This document shows positions 24,259-34,120 of a DNA stretch of 64,000 nucleotides, piece by piece. The position numbers were made by a program, and so were the translations under genes. This DNA comes from Desulfuromonas versatilis (GTDB lineage: Bacteria; Desulfobacterota; Desulfuromonadia; Desulfuromonadales; NIT-T3). How positions within the stretch are numbered: position 1 is the first letter of the stretch; the number at the start of each line of letters is the position of its first letter. The stretch covers positions 3,975,034-4,039,033 of the forward strand of contig NZ_AP024355.1 of the NCBI RefSeq assembly GCF_019704135.1. The letters are read 5' to 3'. The notes under the pieces are model-generated. The model was given only the letters and a program-made list of their open reading frames with translations. It was not told where the DNA came from and made no database searches.

Positions 24259-26130
24259 TCAGAAAAACTCCCGCAAACTCTCATCAATCCCCATCAGCAT
24301 CTGGTACCAGAACTCCCGCGCCGCTTCGTACTTGTCCGCGGCGAATTTGTCCAGCCACTCCGCCAGGCGCGGATCGTCGACCTTGTCCACCTCGAGCTTG
24401 CGCTTGAGGAAGCTCAGCAGGTAGTCGACGTTGCGCTCGGACTCCCAGAAAATCGGGCTGTTGCGGCTGCTGATGCGGCTGGCGAGCACGTCGACGGCGC
24501 GCAGGAACCGCTCCTTGCTGTCGTAGAGCGAGCCCATGACCTCGGGGAGCATCTCTTCGGCCCAGCCGCGGTGGAAGCGGCAGGTGCCGAGGTTGTCGAG
24601 CAGCAGCTCCTTCTTCATCCGCTCGGCGCACATCCGCCCCAGGGTGCGGGGCGGGACGAAGTCGAAACTGTAGATCATGTAGTACTTGCCCATGATCGCC
24701 ATCGGGGCGAGCACCCCGGCGACCCAGTACTGGTTGGGGACCATCCAGCCGCGCCGGTTGTGGGCGGTGTAGACCAGCCGGTCGTGCAGCGCGGTCCCCT
24801 TCCGGCGCGAGTGGATGCGGCTCCACTTGCGCACCCCTTCGCGAAAATCGAGGATCCCCCGCTTCTCGAGGATGGCGTCGATCAGCTCGCAGCCCAACTC
24901 GGCGTTGTGCGCCGAGTCCTGCTCGAGGTCGAAACCCTGCACCTGCCAGCGGGGCATGCGGGTGACGCCCAGCTCCTGGGGGGAGAGGACCTTTTCGTCG
25001 AGCAGGTCCATCAGCCAGGCCAGCACGCCGCCGCCGGAGATGGCGTCGAAACCCATGGCGTCGCAGTGGTGGTTGAGCTTTTCGGCGGCCCGCTGGTCGA
25101 AGATGCCGCACAGCGGCCCCAGGGTCTGGTAGGGCTCGTAGTCCTTCTTGTAGATGCCGTGCATCTTCTTGCACACCGCCACGCAGGGTTCGCCACAGGT
25201 GGCCTGCTGGCGGGGCTTGATGGTCTCGTCGTTGAACTGCTTGAGGTAGTGCGCGACGATGAAATCCCGGTGCAGCGCCAGGCGCTCTTCTTCGCGCCAG
25301 GCGTTGCTGCGGTAGTTGAAGGCCATAACGCGCCCGCCGACCGAGGCGTAGTTGACGCCGAAGGTGCCGCCGGTATCGAACTTTTCGTCGAAGCGGTACT
25401 TGCTGGTCACCTCAAGGTCCTTTTTCATCAGGCGCTGGTTGTACTTGTTCTGGAACCACTCGTCGGCCACCTTGCGGTCGCGAAAGTCCTCCTCGACCAG
25501 GGTGCCGCCGTAGATGATGGCCACGATGCCGTGGTTCTGCACCAGGGCGCTGCCGAAGCCGCCGCGCCCGGCCCAGGTGTCGACGTAGCTGATCTTGCCC
25601 TTGTTGATCGGCACCGACATGATGCCGCCCATGTCGGTGTGCAGGGCCGCGGGGCCGGTGACCAGGATCCGCGGGTCGTTGGCGTAGCGGCCGCCGAACT
25701 GCTCGTAGACCCGGTCGGTGAGGGAGTAGACCCCGGTGCGCCCGGTGCGCCAGATCCCCTGGGCATCGACGGGGACCAGGTCGACCTCGATCTCTTCGCC
25801 GTGGTTGCGGTTGAGCACCAGCACCGAGGGGGACGGCGCCCTGCCCACCAGGCTGAGCATGTTGATCCCCAGGTTGTTGAACACCAGTCCCGCGCCCCCC
25901 ATGGAGCTGATGTAGTTGCCCTGCCAGCAGGGGGAAAAGCCGGTCACTACCAGGCGGTTGGAGCCCGGCAGGATCGAGCCGGCGAAGGGGCCGACGCCGA
26001 AGTTGAGGCTGCGGTACTTCTCGGCCATGTGCATGCCCAGATCCACCGGCCCGAAATAACGGTCGAACCCGTATTTTTTCGTCTTGTAGAAACCGCTCCC
26101 GGCATCGACCAGAAGTACCCGCTGAAACAT
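24259..26130 (-). CDS. Aldehyde:ferredoxin oxidoreductase family, tungsten enzyme
   Basis: About 623 aa (a TTG at 26136 is an alternative start). N-terminal domain with GVGPFAGSILPGSNRLVVTGFSP and GGAGLVFNNLGINML, then AGRGGFGSALVQ, all typical of AOR pterin-binding domain 1. The 4Fe-4S ligands are C314-x3-C318-x3-C322 in TCGEPCVAVC and a distant Cys in LGTCRFHRGW. These enzymes oxidise aldehydes to acids, or reduce acids, with ferredoxin and a tungsto-bispterin cofactor. No ferredoxin or maturation genes are adjacent. The N-terminus (FQRVLLVDAGSGFYKTKKYG) is unusual for the family, so the substrate may differ from classic AOR. Confidence 0.85.
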   Translation of the reverse strand: MFQRVLLVDAGSGFYKTKKYGFDRYFGPVDLGMHMAEKYRSLNFGVGPFAGSILPGSNRLVVTGFSPCWQGNYISSMGGAGLVFNNLGINMLSLVGRAPSPSVLVLNRNHGEEIEVDLVPVDAQGIWRTGRTGVYSLTDRVYEQFGGRYANDPRILVTGPAALHTDMGGIMSVPINKGKISYVDTWAGRGGFGSALVQNHGIVAIIYGGTLVEEDFRDRKVADEWFQNKYNQRLMKKDLEVTSKYRFDEKFDTGGTFGVNYASVGGRVMAFNYRSNAWREEERLALHRDFIVAHYLKQFNDETIKPRQQATCGEPCVAVCKKMHGIYKKDYEPYQTLGPLCGIFDQRAAEKLNHHCDAMGFDAISGGGVLAWLMDLLDEKVLSPQELGVTRMPRWQVQGFDLEQDSAHNAELGCELIDAILEKRGILDFREGVRKWSRIHSRRKGTALHDRLVYTAHNRRGWMVPNQYWVAGVLAPMAIMGKYYMIYSFDFVPPRTLGRMCAERMKKELLLDNLGTCRFHRGWAEEMLPEVMGSLYDSKERFLRAVDVLASRISSRNSPIFWESERNVDYLLSFLKRKLEVDKVDDPRLAEWLDKFAADKYEAAREFWYQMLMGIDESLREFF

Positions 26131-26302
26131 GTTCAAGAATCACCTCGTGCGTGGAAGTTTATTGGCGGACTTCCCCCCTCGCTCTATCAGCTATCAAGGA
26201 TACCAATAAAAACACCCCAGCCGGGGAGTTCAGGGGAAAAAACTTGCGGAAAGAAGACCATGGGACCTTTCCGGAGAATGGCGCCCCGAACCAGCCGGCA
26301 AC

Positions 26303-26331
26303 AAAAAAGCCCCTCCGAAACCGGAAGGGCC
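26303..26331 (-). terminator. Rho-independent terminator
   Basis: On the minus strand, a 9-bp stem (26323-26331 with 26308-26316, loop of 6) is followed by TTTTTT. It ends the transcript of the YcbK-like gene at 26378, before the oxidoreductase gene. Confidence 0.75.
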
Positions 26332-26377
26332 ATGCTCTGTCTTTGTTTGGTTTTGTCTCTGCCGCCGGCGCAGCGAG

Positions 26378-26962
26378 CTACCAGCTGCGCACCTTGCCGG
26401 TGTCGACGTGGACGAAGCCCGATTTGGGGTAGTAGCCGACGCCGCCGACCTTGAGGCCGAGCGCGGCCTTGCGCAGGATGCCCAGATCGCGCCCCGGCAG
26501 GGAGATGTCGGCGGCCTTGCCTTCCATGTGCAGGCTGTGCTTGGCCACCCCCGAGCTGGCCTTGCGCAGCTGGGCGTTGGTTTCCGGCGAGCGGTAGCCG
26601 GAGATGATGTGCACCGGGTCTTTCTCTTCGAGCCGTCGCCGCAGGGCGAACAGCAGGTCGCAGAGGCGGGGGTCGATTTTCTTGACCTTGTTGGAGCGAT
26701 GGTCCCGCAGCAGGTGATTGATCTCGGCGAGGGTTTCCGGGACGTAGACCCCTTCGGCCCAATAGACTGCTTTTCTGAGGGTTTCCCCGGTATGGATATT
26801 ATAGAGAGATAAGGTTCGTTCGGGGAGCTTGAATTCCGGCAGGCGCGCCCAGGTGGTGACCGGCAGGGCCAGACCCGCCGCTGCCGCCAGGCCGAGCTTC
26901 AAAAACCGCCGGCGGTCGCAGGGGCTGCTTTTCAGGTTTTCCATTCCATTTTCATAAGGCAT
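26378..26962 (-). CDS. DUF882/YcbK-like peptidase M15 protein, Tat-exported
   Basis: A 194-aa protein. DRRRFLKLGLAAAAGLALPV is a twin-arginine signal, so it is exported folded. The mature part has the M15A metallopeptidase fold: VHIISGYRSPETNAQL, KHSLHMEGKAADI (zinc ligands H and D in HxxGxAxD) and GFVHVDTG (third ligand H). These enzymes are related to D-Ala-D-Ala carboxypeptidases and VanX, so it may trim peptidoglycan peptides. Length matches YcbK (about 180 aa). The start follows AGGAGG with a 10-base gap. It is monocistronic, with its own terminator. Confidence 0.85.
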   Translation of the reverse strand: MPYENGMENLKSSPCDRRRFLKLGLAAAAGLALPVTTWARLPEFKLPERTLSLYNIHTGETLRKAVYWAEGVYVPETLAEINHLLRDHRSNKVKKIDPRLCDLLFALRRRLEEKDPVHIISGYRSPETNAQLRKASSGVAKHSLHMEGKAADISLPGRDLGILRKAALGLKVGGVGYYPKSGFVHVDTGKVRSW

Positions 26963-27239
26963 GCAAAGATCGCCTCCTGTCCTGATTTTTTTAGAACACG
27001 ACAGGTTCCGCGCGACTTTAGTACAAACTTCATGCCGGTGTCAATCAAGTAGCGACCGACGAAGGTTAGCCTTGATTCACATGACCGTTTTTGGGTCGGT
27101 TTTCAGGGCCGGAGAGCGACGACCGGTGGGTCTTGGGGGACAGGGCAGAGGTGTCGGTTTGTTGGCAGATGCAGACACCTGCCGCCAATTGGTGCCCTTT
27201 TGCGTTCGCCGGGCCCGGGATATGGCCGGGGCAAACCGC

Positions 27240-27698
27240 TTAGTTGTGCCGCGGGGCAGCGACCTCCTCCCGGGATTGGCGCCTGCCGAGGGGCGCGGCG
27301 GGCAGCCGCTGGTAGTGGGCGGTGATATCCTCGAGAATCCGCGTCGATTCCTTGATCTGGCGAATGATCTCCTTGAAGGCGTGGTTTTCCCAGTCGCACT
27401 GGGCGTCGAGATTGATCCGCTGGGGGTTTTTCTTGGTGGTCATGGAGCGGTTGCGCCCGTCGGAAACCAGGAAAATCCAGGCATCGGCGAATTCGTCCTC
27501 GACGATCGACTCGGCCGGCAGCCGGGCCCCCTCGACCAGCAGCACCTTGGCGCCGAACAGGTCGGCCACCCGCTGGATCGCCTCGCGGTGCCGCGCCACC
27601 AGCTGATAGGAGCGGGCAGCATCGGTGATATCGATAAATATCGCGACCTTGGCGGAACCCAACCTTCCATAATCGACCAGCGCCTGGGAACGGATCAT
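27240..27698 (-). CDS. Hypothetical protein, 152 aa
   Basis: The family is not recognised. The sequence alternates strands and helices: KVAIFIDITDAARSYQLVARHREAIQRVADLFGAKVLLVEG, in shorter terms a Rossmann-like start with IFIDITD, then AWIFLVSDGRNRSMTT, then a helical end with EIIRQIKESTRILEDI. There is no signal peptide. IDITDA...HREA could be read as a receptor-like or STAS-like fold, but I cannot support either. A poor ribosome site precedes the ATG. It lies alone between the peptidase and LOG genes. Low-GC spacers on both sides suggest its own promoter. Confidence 0.5.
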   Translation of the reverse strand: MIRSQALVDYGRLGSAKVAIFIDITDAARSYQLVARHREAIQRVADLFGAKVLLVEGARLPAESIVEDEFADAWIFLVSDGRNRSMTTKKNPQRINLDAQCDWENHAFKEIIRQIKESTRILEDITAHYQRLPAAPLGRRQSREEVAAPRHN

Positions 27699-27864
27699 GA
27701 GCGGACACCCCTTTTTTAGCGTATTCTCACCCGACGAAGTTTACATACTAGCCGGATATTTTCAGGACGCAAGGCGCCGGGGTACTTTTTGGGCAGGGGC
27801 AAGGAACAGGCGGGCGTTCATGGGAAGGCGGGGGCCACAGCCCCCGCCAGTGGAAGGGATTGCC

Positions 27865-28899
27865 TCAAAAGGAATTGATCCGCCGGATGAAGGCCTTGAG
27901 CAGGCCGTAGCTGCGGTGGCTGAATTCAAAGCTCAGCCGGGGCAGGTGCAGCAGATCGGGCTGGTCCTTCTCCTCGGGGTAGGGGCCGGTCTGGTGCAGC
28001 GAGTTGCCCGGAACGATGATCTCGCTGAACTCGCTCTCCAGGGTCCGGATCTGCTCGGTGGCCAGCGGCTTGTTGAGCCGGATCACCAGTGTTTCGCCGA
28101 TAAAGCGGCTGGAGTGGTAGACCCGGTAGAACTGGTCGATGATCTCCACCGCCTCGGCGGGGTCGCGGGTGATGGAGAACAGGCTGAAGTCCTCGCCGGA
28201 GATGAGCCCCTTCTTCAGCAGGGTCTTGCGCACGAACTCGAACCAGACCTCCCAGTAATCGCCCTTGTCGTCGTCGATGAGCACCACGGGGATCGGCGGG
28301 TTCTTGCCGGTCTGGATCAGGGTCAGCGCCTCCATGGCCTCGTCGAGGGTGCCGAAGCCCCCGGGGAACAGGGCGATGGCGTGCGCCTCCTTGAGAAAGG
28401 CGACCTTGCGGTTGAAGAAGTACTTGTAGGTGATGACCCGGTCGCTCTGCGACATGACCGGGTTGGTCTCCTGCTCGAAAGGAAGGCGGATGTTGACGGC
28501 GAAGGAGTTCTCCTCGCCCGCCCCCTCGTTACCGGCCTGCATGATACCGCCTCCGCCGCCGGTGATGGCCATGTAGCCGCGCTCGGCGAGCATGCGTGAG
28601 AAACCCACGCACTTCTGGTAGATCGGCTCGCTGGGCTCGGTGCGCGCCGAACCGAAGATGGTCACTTTCTTGCGCTGGCGGTAGGGGCCGAAGACCTTGT
28701 TGGTGTAGCGCATCTCCTTCATGGTGGTGCGCATCAGCTTGAGGTCGGCCAGGTAGTCGTTCTCCTGCCCGGCCTTGAGGGCGCTGAGGATCATCTCCCG
28801 CACGATGGCCGGGTGATGGACGCCAACCTTCTCCATAAGCGCGTCGATCAGGGGATCGATCTCGGTGTTGGTCCGGGTGAAATGCAATTCCATGGACAA
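27865..28899 (-). CDS. LOG-family protein (long form)
   Basis: A 344-aa protein with the LOG/lysine-decarboxylase-like core: TIFGSARTEPSEPIY, ITGGGGGIMQAGNEGA (nucleotide binding) and ALFPGGFGTLDEAMEAL, where PGGxGTxxE is the signature. LOG proteins split cytokinin riboside monophosphates or other nucleotide monophosphates into base and ribose-5-phosphate. The N-terminal 90 and C-terminal 90 residues are extra, as in the long bacterial form (PpnN-like) that is controlled by nucleotides. A TTG start with GGAGGA seven bases upstream is better supported than the internal ATG at 28893. A promoter with an extended -10 lies at 28961-28969. Confidence 0.8.
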   Translation of the reverse strand: MSMELHFTRTNTEIDPLIDALMEKVGVHHPAIVREMILSALKAGQENDYLADLKLMRTTMKEMRYTNKVFGPYRQRKKVTIFGSARTEPSEPIYQKCVGFSRMLAERGYMAITGGGGGIMQAGNEGAGEENSFAVNIRLPFEQETNPVMSQSDRVITYKYFFNRKVAFLKEAHAIALFPGGFGTLDEAMEALTLIQTGKNPPIPVVLIDDDKGDYWEVWFEFVRKTLLKKGLISGEDFSLFSITRDPAEAVEIIDQFYRVYHSSRFIGETLVIRLNKPLATEQIRTLESEFSEIIVPGNSLHQTGPYPEEKDQPDLLHLPRLSFEFSHRSYGLLKAFIRRINSF

Positions 28900-28960
28900 T
28901 AGTTCTCCTCCAGAGAAATCAACCCTCCCCCGGATTTTCTACCGGGCGGAAAGGGCTTTG

Positions 28961-28969
28961 ATTATACCA
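28961..28969 (-). promoter_or_regulatory. Extended -10 promoter for the LOG gene
   Basis: On the minus strand TGGTATAAT, a perfect -10 with the TGn extension, about 65 bp before the start codon. No strong -35, as is common with an extended -10. Confidence 0.5.
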
Positions 28970-28977
28970 CGCCCGGG

Positions 28978-29520
28978 TCAGATCCGGTCGAGAAAAGCCC
29001 GCTCGCCGAGGCGCTCGGCGCGGATCAGAAAACCGCGCAGGCTCGAGCCCGCGTAGCGCTTGTCGAAGGCCAGGTAGAGGGCCCGCAGCCGCTTCTCCAG
29101 CCGGTAGAAGGTGTCGCGCTCGGCGGGGGCGAGGCGCTCTTCGACCTGCTCGCAGATGAAGGTCACGCAGTTGAAGGGGCGCCGCCCCACTTCGAGCCGG
29201 CAGCCGGCGGGACCGAGAAACGGGCAGGTGGAGGAAAAATCGGGGTCGGGGACCGCCTCGCCGGCCAGCAGAAAGTCCAGCAGGTTGGCCAGGGTCAAAT
29301 GGTGGGTGCCCCGCTCGCAGCAGGCCCCCCGGCAGAGCCGGCAGAGTTCGTCGCCGCCGGCCTTTTCGAAAAAGGCGTGCAGCTGCCGCTGCAGCTGCGC
29401 GATCTCGGTCAGCCGCCCGGCGATCCACTCGCGCTCGGCCGGGGACAGCGCCTCGACCTCGCGGCGCAGGCGCGCCAGCGATTGCTGCCACAGGTTTTGC
29501 AGTTGCTGTTGGTTTTCCAT
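28978..29520 (-). CDS. YkgJ-like Cys-cluster protein
   Basis: About 180 aa from the ATG at 29520. A longer frame to 29724 runs into the RNase P RNA and is rejected. After a helical N-terminus (LARLRREVEALSPAEREWI) come the cysteines CRLCRGACC, then CPFLGPAGCRL and FNCVTFICE. This is the YkgJ/UPF0153 pattern (CxxCxxxCC...C...C), thought to bind zinc or an Fe-S cluster. Function is unknown in the family; some members are linked to modification of proteins. It follows RNase P RNA on the same strand, 130 bp away. Confidence 0.72.
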   Translation of the reverse strand: MENQQQLQNLWQQSLARLRREVEALSPAEREWIAGRLTEIAQLQRQLHAFFEKAGGDELCRLCRGACCERGTHHLTLANLLDFLLAGEAVPDPDFSSTCPFLGPAGCRLEVGRRPFNCVTFICEQVEERLAPAERDTFYRLEKRLRALYLAFDKRYAGSSLRGFLIRAERLGERAFLDRI

Positions 29521-29534
29521 TCGCTGTAAAAACA

Positions 29535-29562
29535 AGCGGCACCTCCCCGGAGGGTGTGCCGC
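29535..29562. other. Hairpin upstream of the YkgJ-like gene
   Basis: GCGGCAC (29536-29542) pairs with GTGCCGC (29556-29562), with CTCC/GGAG inside. It lies between RNase P RNA and the YkgJ-like gene and could help form the 3' end of either. Confidence 0.35.
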
Positions 29563-29604
29563 TGCCTTTTGGAATGCGTTAGGGACGGCCCCCTGCGGCG
29601 CCCA

Positions 29605-29630
29605 GGGCAGGCACGCAGGCCTGCCCCTAC
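29605..29630 (-). repeat. TAGGGGC-family palindrome
   Basis: GGGCAGGC-ACGCAG-GCCTGCCCCTAC, nearly identical to the copy at 24177 (one base differs in the loop). It lies 20 bases downstream of RNase P RNA. Confidence 0.8.
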
Positions 29631-29650
29631 AATCCCATCGATTCAAAAAC

Positions 29651-30058
29651 ATGCATGGCCGGAGAAGGCCGTAAGCCGGGTTCTGTTCCCCGGAGCGGTT
29701 ACCCGCACCCGGGACGATGATCATTCCTCTAGGACCGCCGTTGCCGACGGCCTCCAGCAGCCAACCCGGGAGCCTCGGACGGGCCGCCCTCGAACGCTCC
29801 CCTATTCGGCCTTGCTCCGGATGGGGTTTACCTAGCTTCCGACGTCACCGCCGGAACTGGTGAGCTCTTACCTCACCCTTTCACCCTTACCCGCCGAAGC
29901 CGATGCAGGGCATCGGCACAGGCGGGCGGTCTGCTCTCTGTGGCACTTTCCCTGGGGTCGCCCCCGGTCCCCGTTAGGGACCATCCTGCCCTGCGGAGCC
30001 CGGACTTTCCTCCCGCCCCCGAAGGGGCCAGCGATCATCCGTCCTTCTCCGGCCATGC
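29651..30058 (-). ncRNA. rnpB: RNase P RNA, class A
   Basis: Transcribed right to left, about 408 nt. The 5' part on the minus strand contains GAGGAAAGTCCGGGCTCC, the universal CR-I block, next to GAAAGGAC-like P1/P2 text and CAGGATGGTCCCTAACGGGGACC. The 3' part contains ACAGAACCCGGCTTACGGCC, the universal end block. The two ends pair: ATGGCCGGAGAAGG with CCTTCTCCGGCCAT forms a long P1. Length and order suit a bacterial class A RNA, the ribozyme that trims tRNA 5' ends. The exact ends are estimated from the P1 helix. Confidence 0.93.
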
Positions 30059-30137
30059 ACCCTGAAATCCAGCGTCAGAATCCACAAAGTGCTTTTTGCC
30101 TTTTCTGAATTCTGATTCCTGAATCCTGCAGGCTTTT

Positions 30138-30848
30138 CTACTGCCCCTGCTCCACGTAGAGCAGCCGGTTGCAATGGGGGCAGGTCTGCAGGTCGTCGGC
30201 CTTGAACAGGCTGTTGAACAGCTGGGGCGGCAGGTGCATGTTGCACCCCTGGCAGGCGCCGTTGCGCGCCTCGACCACGGCGATGCCGCCGCGCCGGTCG
30301 ACCAGCAGCTGGTAACGGCTGCGCAACTGGGCCGAAAGCTGCTTGAGCAGCTGATCGCGCAGCTCGCCCTTATCAGCCAGTGCGCCGTCGAAATCGCCCA
30401 GGGCGGCGCTGATCTCGCTGCGCCGGCCGCCGACCTGCTCGCTCAGGGAAGTCAGCTCGGTCTGCTTCTCTTCCTTGTCCCGGGTCAGGGCCTCGATCTC
30501 CCCGTCCTTCTCCCGGATGCGATCCTGCAGGTCCTTGTTGAGCTTTTTGGCGGTGTCGATCTCCTTGAGGACCGCCACATACTCCTTCTGCGTCTTTATC
30601 CCCGGCAACCTGCCTTCGGCCTTTTCCACGTTTTCCTGCTCCAGGCCGAGCGCCTGGGCCAGTTCACGGCGGTCGGCCTGCAGCCCGTCGACCTCGGCGA
30701 CCAGGCTGTCGACCATGGTCTGGATGCGCTGCACATCGGCATCCAGGGCCGCCTGTTCGTCCTCGAGCACCCGCCGTTTCTCGCGAATGGCCTTCAGCTC
30801 CTGATCAAGCCCCTGCAGTTGTTTCAGCAGTTGCAGTTTCTCTTGCAC
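30138..30848 (-). CDS. Coiled-coil C4-type zinc-ribbon protein
   Basis: 236 aa from a GTG at 30848, preceded by GGAGGAG; the longer frame to 31052 overlaps the Nif3 gene and is rejected. Residues 1-180 are a long antiparallel coiled coil (KLQLLKQLQGLDQELKAIREKR and so on). The end is a zinc ribbon, CQGCNMHLPPQL...CPHCNRLLY. This matches the CdsZ/zf-RING_7 family, known to associate with nucleic acids or ribosomes and of uncertain role. It lies 67 bp downstream of the Nif3 gene on the same strand, the usual pairing in this group of bacteria. Confidence 0.82.
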   Translation of the reverse strand: MQEKLQLLKQLQGLDQELKAIREKRRVLEDEQAALDADVQRIQTMVDSLVAEVDGLQADRRELAQALGLEQENVEKAEGRLPGIKTQKEYVAVLKEIDTAKKLNKDLQDRIREKDGEIEALTRDKEEKQTELTSLSEQVGGRRSEISAALGDFDGALADKGELRDQLLKQLSAQLRSRYQLLVDRRGGIAVVEARNGACQGCNMHLPPQLFNSLFKADDLQTCPHCNRLLYVEQGQ

Positions 30849-30915
30849 GTCGCTCCTCCAATCTGCGTTTCTGTTTCTTGATTCTGCTACGGTATTGCCA
30901 AAAAAGGAAGGGGAT

Positions 30916-32046
30916 TCAGACCACCTTGAACGGGTCTTCCTCCCCTGCCATTTCGATAAATTCCATGTTGATGCCCCGAGCGCCCGCCTCGGTCCGCAGC
31001 GTCGCGGCCAGCTCCCGGACCATGATCCGCTCGGTGGGGAAATGCCCGGCATCGATCAGCGCGATCCCCTGGCTCTGGGCGTTCTTCGCCTCGTGGTACT
31101 TGACGTCGCCGGTCACCAGCACGTCGGCCCCCTGGCGGGCGGCCTCGGCCAGCAGCGAGGCGCCGCTGCCGCCGCACAGGGCCACCTTGCGCACCAGCGC
31201 CGCGGATTCGCCGACCAGGCGCACGGCGGGGGTGTCGAGGGCCTGCTTGACCTGCTCGGTGAACCGCCCCAGAGGCAGGGCCTCGGGCAGACGGCCGATG
31301 CGCCCCAGCCCCACCTGGGGGCGGCGGTTGGCCAGGGGGATCAGGTCGTGGGCCACCTCTTCGTAGGGGTGGGCCTTGAGCATGCGCTCGACCACCTTGC
31401 CGACCAGTTCCCGGGGAACGACGGTCTCCAGGCGCACCTCGCGAACCTTCTCGAACTCGCCCTGGCGGCCGATGAAAGGGTCGGTGCCCGGCCCGGGACG
31501 GAAGCTGCCGGTGCCCGGGGTGCGGAAGGCGCAGCAGTCGTAGCGGCCGATCTTGCCGGCGCCGGCCTTGAACATGGCCCCGGCCACCGACTCCTCGTAA
31601 CCGGAGGGGACGAAGACCACCAGCTTGAGCAGGTCGGCGTCCCCTGCCAGCAGCGGGGCGGCCTGCTCCAGCCCCAGGCGCTGCGCTAGCCAGTCGTTAA
31701 GCCCGCCGACGGCGCGGTCGAGGTTGGTGTGGGCACAGAGCACGGCGATCCCCTCGCGCACCGCGCGGAACAGGATACGGCCGGTTTCGTCGTGAGGGAC
31801 CAGGGATTTGAGGGGGCGGAAGATCAGCGGGTGATGGGTGAGCAGGGCCTGGGCGCCGGCGGCGCGGGCAGCCTCCAGGGCCGCCTCGGAGGGGTCGAGG
31901 GCGACCAGCACCCGGCCCGCCTCGGCCCCCGGTTCGCCTACCTGCAGCCCCACGTTGTCCCAATCCTCGGCGAGGGTGGGGTGATAAAGGCTGTTGAGCA
32001 GACCGACGAGATCCTGAATACGGGCGGGGCGTTCTTTTTTCATCAT
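30916..32046 (-). CDS. Nif3-like dinuclear metal centre protein
   Basis: A 376-aa YqfO/Nif3 protein, the long form with a PII-like insertion of about 130 residues between the two halves of the Nif3 domain. Metal ligands are seen in ALLTHHPLIF and CAHTNLDRAVGGLND in the first half and DVLVTGDVKYHEAKNA and LIDAGHFPTERIM in the second. These proteins form toroidal hexamers binding two metal ions. Some are annotated as GTP cyclohydrolase 1 type 2, but the function is not established. Tandem ATG codons begin it (MMKK). A terminator from the tRNA gene lies just upstream, so it is probably the first gene of its own transcript. Confidence 0.85.
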   Translation of the reverse strand: MMKKERPARIQDLVGLLNSLYHPTLAEDWDNVGLQVGEPGAEAGRVLVALDPSEAALEAARAAGAQALLTHHPLIFRPLKSLVPHDETGRILFRAVREGIAVLCAHTNLDRAVGGLNDWLAQRLGLEQAAPLLAGDADLLKLVVFVPSGYEESVAGAMFKAGAGKIGRYDCCAFRTPGTGSFRPGPGTDPFIGRQGEFEKVREVRLETVVPRELVGKVVERMLKAHPYEEVAHDLIPLANRRPQVGLGRIGRLPEALPLGRFTEQVKQALDTPAVRLVGESAALVRKVALCGGSGASLLAEAARQGADVLVTGDVKYHEAKNAQSQGIALIDAGHFPTERIMVRELAATLRTEAGARGINMEFIEMAGEEDPFKVV

Positions 32047-32063
32047 CCGGCAGATTGGGGCTG

Positions 32064-32102
32064 GAAAAAAAGAGAGTGCAACTTTGGTATCGTTGCACTC
32101 TC
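32064..32102 (-). terminator. Terminator downstream of the tRNA gene
   Basis: On the minus strand, an 11-bp perfect stem (32092-32102 with 32072-32082, loop of 9) is followed by seven T. It ends the tRNA transcript. Confidence 0.85.
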
Positions 32103-32159
32103 CCTGAGCTATGGCGTTACATGATTCGAAATGAGTTGGCGACTCATGTCTTCCTTGGG

Positions 32160-32235
32160 TGGTGGGCCCACCAGGATTCGAACCTGGGACCGACCGGTTA
32201 TGAGCCGGTGGCTCTACCAGCTGAGCTATAGGCCC
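32160..32235 (-). tRNA. tRNA with CAT anticodon (Ile2 or elongator Met)
   Basis: A 76-nt cloverleaf with encoded CCA. Acceptor GGGCCTA pairs with TGGGCCC, the D arm is AGCTCAGCTGGTAGAGC, the anticodon stem is ACCGG/CCGGT with loop CTCATAA, and the T arm is CCAGGTTCGAATCCTGG. C4-G69 and C29-G41 are isoleucine identity features, so this may be the tRNA-Ile2 whose C34 becomes lysidine. A tRNA-Met(e) cannot be excluded. The sequence is not the initiator: the anticodon stem lacks the three GC pairs of initiators. Confidence 0.9.
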
Positions 32236-32250
32236 TGAACACGAACAATC

Positions 32251-32279
32251 AGTCTATGCCTTGCCGCAGCTTCTGTCAA
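32251..32279 (-). promoter_or_regulatory. Promoter of the tRNA gene
   Basis: On the minus strand TTGACA (32274-32279), 17-bp spacer, TAGACT (32251-32256), ending about 15 bases before the tRNA 5' end at 32235. Confidence 0.7.
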
Positions 32280-32302
32280 GAGTGTTAAACGGGTTCCGGC
32301 CG

Positions 32303-34060
<1,758 letters not shown>

Positions 34061-34120
34061 GCCGTCTCTTCCCCTCTTGCCGCCGCCTCTTTGCCGCGGC
34101 CTGTGGTTTGCCTGTACTAC

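Noticed and set aside
29554-30108. Short plus-strand frames over the RNase P RNA
   Set aside because: The region is the rnpB gene by conserved end blocks and P1 pairing, so these are chance frames.
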